From the NCBI GenBank assembly GCA_002348345.1, contig DEAY01000463.1:1-6401 (forward strand): a stretch of DNA of 6,401 nt, written 5' to 3'. How positions within the stretch are numbered: the stretch's first letter is position 1; each line of letters starts with the position of its first letter. The notes beneath the pieces are model-generated. The model was not told the DNA's origin and searched no databases. It saw only the letters and a program-made list of their open reading frames with translations. Positions 1 to 5,770 of the stretch are shown here, piece by piece. A program made the translations under genes and the position numbers. The DNA comes from Verrucomicrobia bacterium UBA2970. Lineage in GTDB: Bacteria > Verrucomicrobiota > Verrucomicrobiia > Limisphaerales > AAA164-E04.

Positions 1-1
1 C

Positions 2-1339
2 CCGATCAAGCGAGAGGACCGTGCGGCCTCGTTTTACCCGGGAGAGGTCGAGGCGGGTTATCACAAAGCGCGACATCGGGTGGAGAAGGAATGGGAGGGT
101 CGGAAGGAGGCTCTAGAAAGGGCTCGACAAGCGTTTCGAGCTCGAATCGCCGCGCAGCTTGGGAAAAAAGCGCCGGATCTCACCGATGCTGAATTTGACG
201 CCGGATTGAAAGACGAGGGGGTCATTTCCGAATCGGAGCGGAAGGAGTTTGAAGCAAAGAAGACCCGGGTGTCGGACTACAAGGCGGCCAGTCGGTATGC
301 CTCGGTGGCGGTGAGTATCTCAAACCCCGAGGCATCGGAATCGTTACCGGAAACCCACGTCCTCCGCGGGGGCGATGTGACGGCCAAGGATGCAGTGGTG
401 GCGCCCAATGTCCTGTCCGCGGTGGGGCGCTGGAAAGGGGCGGGTTATGCCTCGCTCGAAGGGCTGGACCAACAAGCCTCGGGGCGGCGTTCGGTGCTGG
501 CCGATTGGATTGCCCACCCCTCGAATCCATTGACCGCCCGGGTGATCGTCAATCGGATTTGGCAACATCATTTCGGGGTCGGGTTGGTGGCGACCCCGAA
601 CGACTTTGGGGTCAACGGAGCGCGACCGACGCATCCCCTGCTGTTGGACTATTTGTCGTCGGAATTGATTCGTCAGGGGTGGCGGTTGAAGCCCCTTCAC
701 CGACTCATTCTGACCTCGAATCTGTATCGTCAATCGAGCCGGCACCCCCGGGTCGCTGATTACGCCCGGCGCGACCCCGACAACCGCTATCTGTGGAGGG
801 CCCATTATCGGAGATTGGAAGCGGAGGCCTTGCGGGATGCCATGCTGCAGGCGAGCGGCGAATTGAACCAGGTAGGGGGAGGACCGGGGTTTCGCGATGC
901 GCTTCCTCAGGAGATGGGCACCAAGTTTCCCTTCTTCACATGGGTGCCGGCTTCCCTCGCGCAGCAGGCGAGGCGGAGTGTTTACTTGTTTCAACGCCGG
1001 AACATGGTGAATCCATTCCTGGAATCGTTTGATGTGGCCGATGCGTCCGAGTCGTGTGGCCGCCGAATTCCGACGGTGAACGCAACACAGGCCTTTGCCT
1101 TGCTCAACAGTGAATTCGCCGGGGCTCGAGCCGAAGCGCTTGCGGCGCGAGTCGTGAAGGCGTTCGGGAAGGACCCCGACGCCCAGGTTGAGGGTGTCTT
1201 TCGGTTGACACTGGGGCGGCCTCCCTCCGATAAAGAATCGTCGGATTGCCTTCAATTTCTCGACTCCGCGGATGAGGAGGGGTTGCGGGACCTGAGTTTG
1301 GCCCTGCTCAACGCCAACGAGTTTTGTTACATGGAATAA
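2..1339 (+). CDS. PSD1 / DUF1553-family protein, 5'-partial (C-terminal 445 residues)
   Basis: The frame is open from the first full codon to TAA at 1337-1339, so the start and the usual N-terminal DUF1549 part, often with a cytochrome c domain, lie off the left edge. GTG at 80 is an internal Val, not a start. Residues about 1-95 are very rich in Lys, Glu and Arg and look helical or coiled-coil. From about residue 119 the DUF1553 region follows in order: THVLRGGDV, VVAPNVLSAV, NPLTARVIVNRIWQHHFG (about 175-192), TPNDFGVNG, RPTHPLLLDYL, GWRLKPLHRLI, a RRLEAEALRDAML segment, RRSVYLFQRRN, and the ending LALLNANEFCYME. This order is diagnostic of the family. Biochemical function is not established; it is usually paired with DUF1501 proteins and inferred to act in the envelope or in polysaccharide metabolism. 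The DUF1501 gene starts 7 nt downstream, so one operon is likely. Family call firm, role unknown. Confidence 0.95.
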   Translation, partial: PIKREDRAASFYPGEVEAGYHKARHRVEKEWEGRKEALERARQAFRARIAAQLGKKAPDLTDAEFDAGLKDEGVISESERKEFEAKKTRVSDYKAASRYASVAVSISNPEASESLPETHVLRGGDVTAKDAVVAPNVLSAVGRWKGAGYASLEGLDQQASGRRSVLADWIAHPSNPLTARVIVNRIWQHHFGVGLVATPNDFGVNGARPTHPLLLDYLSSELIRQGWRLKPLHRLILTSNLYRQSSRHPRVADYARRDPDNRYLWRAHYRRLEAEALRDAMLQASGELNQVGGGPGFRDALPQEMGTKFPFFTWVPASLAQQARRSVYLFQRRNMVNPFLESFDVADASESCGRRIPTVNATQAFALLNSEFAGARAEALAARVVKAFGKDPDAQVEGVFRLTLGRPPSDKESSDCLQFLDSADEEGLRDLSLALLNANEFCYME

Positions 1340-1346
1340 GGGACTG

Positions 1347-2783
1347 ATGAACGGATTTGATTTCCCAATCGAGGTGGAGACTCACTGGCGTCGTCGTACC
1401 TTTCTCAGTCGGATCGGCGGCGGGATCGGCCTGGTGGCCCTCCAGTCTCTCCTTCAGGGAGAGGCGTCCAAGACCAATGCGGAGAACCCCCTGGCTCCGA
1501 GACGCCCTCATTTTCCGGGTAAGGCCAAGCGCTGCATTTTCTTGATGATGGATGGGGGGGTGAGTCAGATGGACACCTTCGACCCGAAACCGAAACTGGC
1601 CGATTTGGCGGGGAAGGTGTTTGAGCGCCCCAATGAAAAACTAAAGTCAAACCAGAACAGCGGGACCCGGTATTTTACCGGTTCACCCTTCTCCTTCTCC
1701 CATCACGGGCAGATGGGGATGCCGGTGAGTGAGCTTTTTCCAACCTTCGCCGGACAGGTCGACCGGGTGGCCTTTCTTCGTTCGGGCTATGCGGAGAGCG
1801 ACAATCACCCGGCCGCTCTCTTTCACTATCTGACGGGAAATCCGTTTCAGGGGAGTCCCTCGATCGGTTCCTGGTTGGTTTACGGATTGGGCTCGGAGAA
1901 TCAGAATCTGCCCGCCTTTGTTGTGCTGCGGGACGGCCGACCCTTCGGGGGGACGGCGACTTGGGGCAATGCGTATTTGCCGGCCTCCTACCAGGGGACT
2001 CAATTCCGCAGCGGGGAGCACCCGGTGTTGAATCTGAGTCCGGCAAACAAGATGGGACGGCAGCGACAACGTCGCATGCTGGACCTGTTGGGAAATCTCA
2101 ACCGGGAACACCAAGACCAAAGCCCGCTTCATCCGGACCTGGGAGCGCGGATTGCGAACTACGAATTGGCCTTCCGCATGCAGATGGAGGTTCCCGATGT
2201 GGTCGATCTTTCCCAGGAAGATGAGCGAACCCGGACGCTTTACGGAGTGGATCAAGAGAAGACCAAGGAGTTTGGGAGCCGGTGCCTGTTGGCCCGTCGG
2301 ATGATCGAGCGCGGGGTGCGCTTCGTTCAGGTCTGGTCCGGGGGATGGGATTCACACGACGATATTCTGAACGGGCATCGGCGGGCGGCCGAGCGGGTGG
2401 ATGTGCCTTTGGCGGGACTCCTTCAGGATCTGGAGGACCGGGGTCTCCTGGAAGAAACCCTGGTGGTCTGGGGGGGGGAGTTTGGTCGAACCCCCGATAC
2501 GAATGAAAACAACTTCAAAAAGAAGCGGGACGGTCGCGATCACAATCCAACCGCGATGACCATGTGGTTTGCTGGAGCAGGGGTCGCCAAGGGAACGATC
2601 GTGGGGAGCACGGATGAGATCGGACACCGGGCGGTTGAGAAACCCTTCCATCTGCGCGATATCCACGCCACCTTCCTCCATCTGTTCGGACTAGATCAGT
2701 TCCAATTGAATTTCTATCACGGAGGTCGCTTCAAGCAGTTGACCGATACGGGCGGGGTCATCATTCGAGACCTCCTGGCGTAG
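1347..2783 (+). CDS. DUF1501 family protein with twin-arginine-like signal
   Basis: A complete 478-aa protein. ATG 1347 is preceded by AAGGGA close to the PSD1 stop, a fair ribosome binding site. Residues 15-21 (RRRTFLS) followed by a Gly/Leu-rich hydrophobic stretch (22-37) look like a Tat signal, common in this family, implying export in folded form. DUF1501 proteins belong to the alkaline phosphatase/sulfatase-like fold superfamily. Visible family motifs are FLMMDGG (65-71), the DNHPAALFHYLTG block (152-164), WDSHDD (334-339), WGGEFGRTP (375-383), GRDHNP (396-401) and HLRDIHATFLHLFG (435-448), whose Asp and His residues are the likely metal ligands by analogy. No Cys/Ser-x-Pro-x-Arg formylglycine motif is seen, so it should not be called a sulfatase. 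Length is normal for the family. Two G runs lie in the coding sequence (7 G at 1554-1560, 9 G at 2470-2478) but the frame is intact. Enzymatic activity is unproven. Confidence 0.95.
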   Translation: MNGFDFPIEVETHWRRRTFLSRIGGGIGLVALQSLLQGEASKTNAENPLAPRRPHFPGKAKRCIFLMMDGGVSQMDTFDPKPKLADLAGKVFERPNEKLKSNQNSGTRYFTGSPFSFSHHGQMGMPVSELFPTFAGQVDRVAFLRSGYAESDNHPAALFHYLTGNPFQGSPSIGSWLVYGLGSENQNLPAFVVLRDGRPFGGTATWGNAYLPASYQGTQFRSGEHPVLNLSPANKMGRQRQRRMLDLLGNLNREHQDQSPLHPDLGARIANYELAFRMQMEVPDVVDLSQEDERTRTLYGVDQEKTKEFGSRCLLARRMIERGVRFVQVWSGGWDSHDDILNGHRRAAERVDVPLAGLLQDLEDRGLLEETLVVWGGEFGRTPDTNENNFKKKRDGRDHNPTAMTMWFAGAGVAKGTIVGSTDEIGHRAVEKPFHLRDIHATFLHLFGLDQFQLNFYHGGRFKQLTDTGGVIIRDLLA

Positions 2784-2977
2784 GGGGTTCAAGCCCGCGG
2801 GAAGCCTCTGCGAGAGGAATACCCAGCGAGGTCCTGGGTGCGGCGCCGTGGGGGGGGGCTCCAGTGAGCATCGTTGGTTGGTAGACCAGATAGGGCATCA
2901 TCAGCGACTGGATTCATTCGGTAAGGCGACGACGGTCCCGGCTTTGGTTTTCGTGGCTGGAATGGCGCGGGCGAGCA
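2784..2977. other. Intergenic stretch upstream of rnpB with two small hairpins
   Basis: No credible gene is seen here. Two short inverted repeats follow the DUF1501 stop: CCTCT/AGAGG with a GCG loop (2805-2817) and ACCCAG/CTGGGT with a 7-nt loop (2821-2839). Neither is followed by a T run, so they are at best weak candidates for the end of the PSD1-DUF1501 transcript. A run of nine G lies at 2850-2858. The rest is featureless by eye until the proposed rnpB promoter. Confidence 0.4.
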
Positions 2978-3007
2978 TTGAATTCGTTCATCAGTCTCGT
3001 GTAGGGT
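2978..3007 (+). promoter_or_regulatory. Candidate sigma-70-type promoter for rnpB
   Basis: TTGAAT (2978-2983) and TAGGGT (3002-3007) are separated by 18 nt and match the -35 and -10 consensus at 4/6 and 3/6 positions. A start 7-9 nt past the -10 would fall at about 3014-3016, exactly where helix P1 of RNase P RNA begins. That positional agreement is the main support; the -10 match itself is poor. Confidence 0.4.
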
Positions 3008-3015
3008 GGGGCGGT

Positions 3016-3410
3016 CCTGGATGAGCGGAGGGTCGCTCTTGGTGTTCAACCAAGGGAGGAAAGTCCGAACTCCGCAGGGTGCGATGCCGTGTAACCGAGG
3101 AGTCCATGGATGTCCAAGGATACACACGGGCAAGTGCGCCGAGAGGCGTCTTGACGGAAAGTGCCACAGAAAACAAACCGTCCGACACCGTCGGATAAGG
3201 GTGAAAAGGTGGGGTAAGAGCCCACCGCTCCGAGAGTAATCGACGAGGCATGGTAAACCCCATCGGGAGCAAGATCGAATAGGGAACCTGGGAGCGGCCC
3301 GCTCCATCGGTGAACCTGAGTTCACCGGGGTTCCGGGTAAGATCGCGAAGATAAATGATCCTCTCCGTTCTTCGGAACGCAGACAGAATTCGGCTTACAG
3401 CTCATCCGGG
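3016..3410 (+). ncRNA. rnpB: RNase P RNA (M1 RNA), type A-like
   Basis: This is the catalytic RNA subunit of ribonuclease P, which removes 5' leaders from pre-tRNA. The universally conserved blocks are present in order: GAGGAAAGTCCG (from about 3056), GTGCCACAGAAAACAAACCG (3161-3180), GGGTGAAAAGGTGGGGTAAG (3199-3218), the GGTAAA motif that pairs with tRNA CCA (3252-3257), GGAGCAAGATCGAATAGGG (3266-3284) and ACAGAATTCGGCTTA (3383-3397). Helices traced by hand: P1 3016-3026/3400-3410, P2 3028-3034/3357-3363, P3 3036-3043/3049-3056, a P8-like stem 3087-3092/3124-3129, a P9-like hairpin with GAGA loop 3131-3153, P12 3181-3186/3190-3195, GGTGGG/CCCACC at 3208-3213/3221-3226, P16 3283-3288/3329-3334 and a P19 hairpin with TTCG loop 3366-3379. 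P18 appears absent, and two hairpins sit in the P16-P17 arm. The ends are set by P1 and may be off by a few bases. About 395 nt is normal for the class. Confidence 0.97.
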
Positions 3411-3450
3411 ACCCCTTTCTTCGAGATGCGGGGCGTCGCGTGGGTGCGGA

Positions 3451-5022
3451 TCACTGGTCTTGCGAGGGCAGCCAATGCAGGTCCGCCCAAGGCGGGGTGT
3501 CGTTGGGGGAGGGGTCGCCCGGCGTCGATCGCCCGGTTGTGATGATCCGATTGAGCTGGGCCAGCAGGCTCTTGGCCACGGCGGGATGCTGCTCGATGAC
3601 ATTGTGCGTTTCCCCTTGATCATTCCCCAGATGGTAGAGTTCTCGCTGGGTCTTCTTGGTCTCCATGACGAGCTTCCAGGGGCCTGAGCGGACGGCGTAG
3701 CGGCCCGAGATGCCATGATGAATCATCGGCGGGCGGGTTGATCCGGAGCGACCCTTCAGGATCGGGGCAAAGCTGTGACTGTCCTCGCCCGCGTTGTGCG
3801 GGAGGGGGGTGTCAAGAAGGTCTGCAAAGGTCGCCAAGAGGTCCGTCTGGCAAACCGGTTGGCTGGATCTTGAGCCGGCTTCGACCTGAGCCGGCCAGCG
3901 GACGAGAAAGGGCACGCGATGTCCGCCCTCGTAGACTGAGCGTTTCCCCTCGCGGAAGGGGCCGTTGCTGGCATGTTGATAGAGCGCTTTTCGCTGTCGC
4001 CAAGTGGTTTCGGGTCCGTTGTCACTGGTGAAGATGAGGAGCGTGTTTTCGGCTAAATGAAGCTCATCGAGAAGATCCAGAATCCGGCCCACGTGCCAAT
4101 CGGTCTCGATCACGAACTCGCCGTAGGCACCTGCGTGGCCCTGTCCCCGAAACCGGGGCAGAGGGATGACGGGCTTGTGCGGGGAGGTGTAAGAAAGATA
4201 GAGGAAATAGGGCCGTCGCTCATGCTTGCGGGGCTGCTCCCGAATCCAGTCGATTGCCTTGTCGGTGAATCGGGTCAGGCACTCGGCATCGACAAAGTCC
4301 GGCGCCACCTCCAGCGGTCCCTTGATCTGCCCCGTGAGGGGATTGGCCGGCTTCAGATCAGAGGCCGATCGGTCGTAGGGAGGTTTGATTCGATAGTCCG
4401 ATAGGGCGATCTGGTTGGGTTTCTTTTGGGTGTATTGCGTGGGAGGGACCGTTGCAAAACGGCCTTCGAACCAGGCCAGGACACCGTAGTTGAGAGAGGC
4501 GGGAATCCCGTAGAAATAGTCAAAGCCCTTGTCCAGAGGCATGTCGCGGATCGGCTGCGACCAGTCCCTGTTCGCCCGTTCATTGGGGAAATCCATCCCC
4601 AGGTGCCACTTTCCAACCATGCCGGTACGGTAGCCTTGAGCCCTAAGAAAACTGGCCAGCGTGAGTCGTTGATCGGGGATGAGACAGGGGCGTTCGGCTC
4701 CAAAGACGCCTCGTTTTAGCTCGGTGCGCCAACTATAGCGGCCGGTCAACAGGCCGTATCGGGACGGGGTGCAAACGGTATCGGGTGAATGGCCGTCGGT
4801 GAACACAATCCCCTCACGGGCGATCCGATCGAGATGGGGGGTGGTGAATTGGGCCTCCGGGTTCAAGGCACTGACATCGCCGTAGCCCTGATCATCGGTG
4901 TAGATGACGATAATGTCCGGATGATCGGTCCCCCCGGCCGGGAGCGTGATTCCAAGGCAGAGGAAGAGCACGGAAGTCACCATCAAGCGTTTCCCGGTGC
5001 AGACGATCGGTTTGAAATGCAT
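3451..5022 (-). CDS. Exported sulfatase, Cys-type formylglycine (arylsulfatase A-like)
   Basis: Predicted to hydrolyse sulfate esters in the periplasm or outside the cell. With the ATG at 5022-5020 the protein has 523 aa, normal for this class. Residues 1-31 look like a signal peptide (Lys/Arg n-region, then VTSVLFLCLGITL). Visible motifs are the metal-binding TDDQGYGD (42-49), CTPSRYGLLTGR (84-95) in which Cys84 would become formylglycine, GKWHLG (137-142), SPHKP (280-284), SDNGPE (333-338), and GKRSVYEGGHRVP (359-371). All expected active-site residues seem present. It needs a maturase (FGE or an anaerobic radical-SAM enzyme) encoded elsewhere. No Shine-Dalgarno is visible before 5022 or the alternative ATG at 4983-4981 (510 aa), so the start is chosen on signal-peptide shape. 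The frame stays open to 5403, but that extension lacks sulfatase character. It is convergent with rnpB (40-nt gap) and divergent from the Cys-rich gene. The substrate cannot be read; the family is expanded in marine Planctomycetota and Verrucomicrobiota that use sulfated polysaccharides. Confidence 0.95.
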   Translation of the reverse strand: MHFKPIVCTGKRLMVTSVLFLCLGITLPAGGTDHPDIIVIYTDDQGYGDVSALNPEAQFTTPHLDRIAREGIVFTDGHSPDTVCTPSRYGLLTGRYSWRTELKRGVFGAERPCLIPDQRLTLASFLRAQGYRTGMVGKWHLGMDFPNERANRDWSQPIRDMPLDKGFDYFYGIPASLNYGVLAWFEGRFATVPPTQYTQKKPNQIALSDYRIKPPYDRSASDLKPANPLTGQIKGPLEVAPDFVDAECLTRFTDKAIDWIREQPRKHERRPYFLYLSYTSPHKPVIPLPRFRGQGHAGAYGEFVIETDWHVGRILDLLDELHLAENTLLIFTSDNGPETTWRQRKALYQHASNGPFREGKRSVYEGGHRVPFLVRWPAQVEAGSRSSQPVCQTDLLATFADLLDTPLPHNAGEDSHSFAPILKGRSGSTRPPMIHHGISGRYAVRSGPWKLVMETKKTQRELYHLGNDQGETHNVIEQHPAVAKSLLAQLNRIITTGRSTPGDPSPNDTPPWADLHWLPSQDQ

Positions 5023-5220
5023 GGGCGTGATTGGGGGGGCGCAATGAAATGTCAGCGGGTGGAATAGGATCGGGCCGAGCGGCCAGTATGGCCGATTCGA
5101 CTTGCTTGTCGCAAGGGATGATCCTCGAATCGGTTTGATGAAGCCGTCCAAGACAGGGGGCGATGGATTTTCTATCGATAAATCGTTGAAAAATTTCACC
5201 CTTCGGTTAGAGGTGGAAGG
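5023..5220. promoter_or_regulatory. Divergent intergenic region between sulfatase and Cys-rich gene
   Basis: These 198 bases must hold the promoters of both divergent genes, yet no convincing -35/-10 pair was found on either strand. The half next to the sulfatase is GC-rich and includes seven G at 5033-5039. The half next to the Cys-rich gene is AT-rich (5167-5198). GAGGTGG at 5210-5216 is the likely ribosome binding site for the GTG at 5221. Inverted repeats in the middle are listed separately. Confidence 0.5.
5080..5133. repeat. Nested inverted repeats in the divergent region
   Basis: A perfect 9-bp inverted repeat, CCGATTCGA (5092-5100) with TCGAATCGG (5125-5133), encloses a hairpin CTTGC/GCAAG with a 5-nt loop (5101-5115), which is followed by GGATGATCC (5116-5124), itself a 4-bp palindrome around one base. 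Just upstream and overlapping is CGGCCA/TGGCCG with a 3-nt spacer (5080-5094). Every base from 5092 to 5133 except the loops can be paired, which gives a three-way-junction or cruciform-like shape. It could be a regulator site, a structured 5' leader, or a REP-like repeat; the sequence alone does not decide. Confidence 0.6.
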
Positions 5221-5688
5221 GTGAGTCGGTACTCGTTCACAACCCACCTGCTCTGTCTTCTCCTTCTGCCGTTTGCATTGTTTGGCGGTCCGGTGTCCTT
5301 CCTTTGTTTGGGGACGGATGGTCATCTCGCCCTCGAAACGGCCTGGGTTGGTTCGTGCGAAACCATCCAAGTGTGTGAGGAAGAACACGCCCATGAAGTG
5401 CATGGCGGTTGTGATTCGGAGATCGCCGCAAATCGGGAATCGTGTTGTGCGGGTGTCGGCGGAGGAGGGTGTGGGGATTGCGTTGATTTTTTGCTTCAGT
5501 TGGAGGAATCGGAGGGCTGTTCCATTGGCTTCCGAGGAGAGCTTCCTTCCCGGATCCAGGGGCTCGCTGGAGGGTTCGAATGGTCGGTGTCGGCACCTTC
5601 TCCAGGACCGGTTCGAAATTGGGGGGTACCGCTGGACCGCACCTCCCCTCGGATCGAGATGCTCGCCTTCGTTAGCCTTCTTATTTGA
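5221..5688 (+). CDS. Exported Cys/His-rich small protein, probably metal-linked
   Basis: A 155-aa protein starting at GTG 5221, with GAGGTGG at 5210-5216 as ribosome binding site; no in-frame ATG exists in the first 50 codons. Residues 1-23 form a signal peptide or N-terminal membrane segment (HLLCLLLLPFALFGG). The mature part opens with LCLGTDGHLALE (28-39) and contains Cys at 29, 46, 52, 64, 75, 76, 84, 87 and 100 with a His cluster (HAHEVH, 56-61) and a CGDC motif (84-87). The C-terminal half is Pro/Gly-rich and ends in a short hydrophobic tail (LAFVSLLI). From memory, small proteins with a CLG-DGH opening, paired Cys, a CG-C-D motif and such a tail occur next to heavy-metal efflux genes; I know no established function. 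The Cys/His content and the CzcC-like gene 78 nt downstream suggest extracytoplasmic metal binding or sensing. Another frame (5273-5770) is also open, but this one carries the signal peptide and the Cys pattern. Confidence 0.8.
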   Translation: MSRYSFTTHLLCLLLLPFALFGGPVSFLCLGTDGHLALETAWVGSCETIQVCEEEHAHEVHGGCDSEIAANRESCCAGVGGGGCGDCVDFLLQLEESEGCSIGFRGELPSRIQGLAGGFEWSVSAPSPGPVRNWGVPLDRTSPRIEMLAFVSLLI

Positions 5689-5694
5689 TGCAGG

Positions 5695-5744
5695 CTCCCA
5701 AAACGGGTCGGATCGGTCATGGGAATTGACCGTTTGTTTGGGAG
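5695..5744 (+). promoter_or_regulatory. RNA stem able to cover the ribosome binding site before the mini-ORF and TolC gene
   Basis: CTCCCAAA (5695-5702) is perfectly complementary over 8 bp to TTTGGGAG (5737-5744), which includes the core of the GGGAGGAG ribosome binding site (5740-5747). Inside it lies a second hairpin, CGGTCA/TGACCG with a 7-nt loop (5714-5732). An alternative extension pairs 5703-5709 with 5728-5733 with one bulge. The 5' strand begins only 7 nt after the Cys-rich gene's stop (5686-5688), so a terminating ribosome would be expected to open it. The inner hairpin is followed by TTTGTTT, so weak termination is another reading. Confidence 0.45.
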
Positions 5745-5749
5745 GAGCA

Positions 5750-5770
5750 ATGTGTAATGATGAGCAGTGA
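5750..5770 (+). CDS. Possible six-codon leader ORF overlapping the TolC start
   Basis: The only strong ribosome binding site in this gap, GGGAGGAG (5740-5747), sits at proper spacing before ATG 5750, which opens MCNDEQ and stops at TGA 5768-5770. That stop overlaps the downstream GTG start (5767-5769) in a GTGA arrangement typical of termination-reinitiation coupling. The downstream gene has no good ribosome binding site of its own. Translation is inferred; the peptide itself probably has no function beyond delivering ribosomes. The alternative is that the site serves GTG 5767 directly, at a spacing of about 19 nt, which is too long. Confidence 0.35.
   Translation: MCNDEQ

Noticed and set aside
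344..1255. Long open frame (303 codons) on the minus strand inside the PSD1 gene
   Set aside because: It is antisense to a strongly conserved DUF1553 region, its translation is Arg/Pro/Gly-rich with no recognisable motif, and it is what GC-rich codon bias produces opposite a real gene.
2789..3325. 178-codon minus-strand frame, and a shorter plus-strand frame at 3006-3239, over the rnpB region
   Set aside because: The DNA here is explained by RNase P RNA with its conserved blocks and paired helices; the translations resemble no protein.
3411..3434. CCCC/GGGG pairing just after rnpB as a terminator shared with the sulfatase gene
   Set aside because: The stem is only 4 bp with a 14-nt loop and has no proper T run on either strand, so it cannot be called with confidence.
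4057..4404. Plus-strand open frames within the sulfatase gene (also 3355-3687, 3738-4031, 4426-4719, 4789-5067)
   Set aside because: All lie opposite the sulfatase coding sequence, where its motifs account for the DNA; none has a recognisable product or a convincing ribosome binding site.
5023..5403. N-terminal extension of the sulfatase frame up to an ATG at 5403
   Set aside because: The extra 127 residues show no signal peptide or domain, would bury the real signal peptide inside the protein, and overlap the divergent Cys-rich gene.
5273..5770. Overlapping +2-frame ORF of 165 codons, considered as a frameshifted half of the Cys-rich gene
   Set aside because: The 5221-5688 frame has a start with ribosome binding site, signal peptide, ordered Cys/His pattern and a hydrophobic end. 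The other frame shows none of these; only its last six codons (5750-5770) are of interest.
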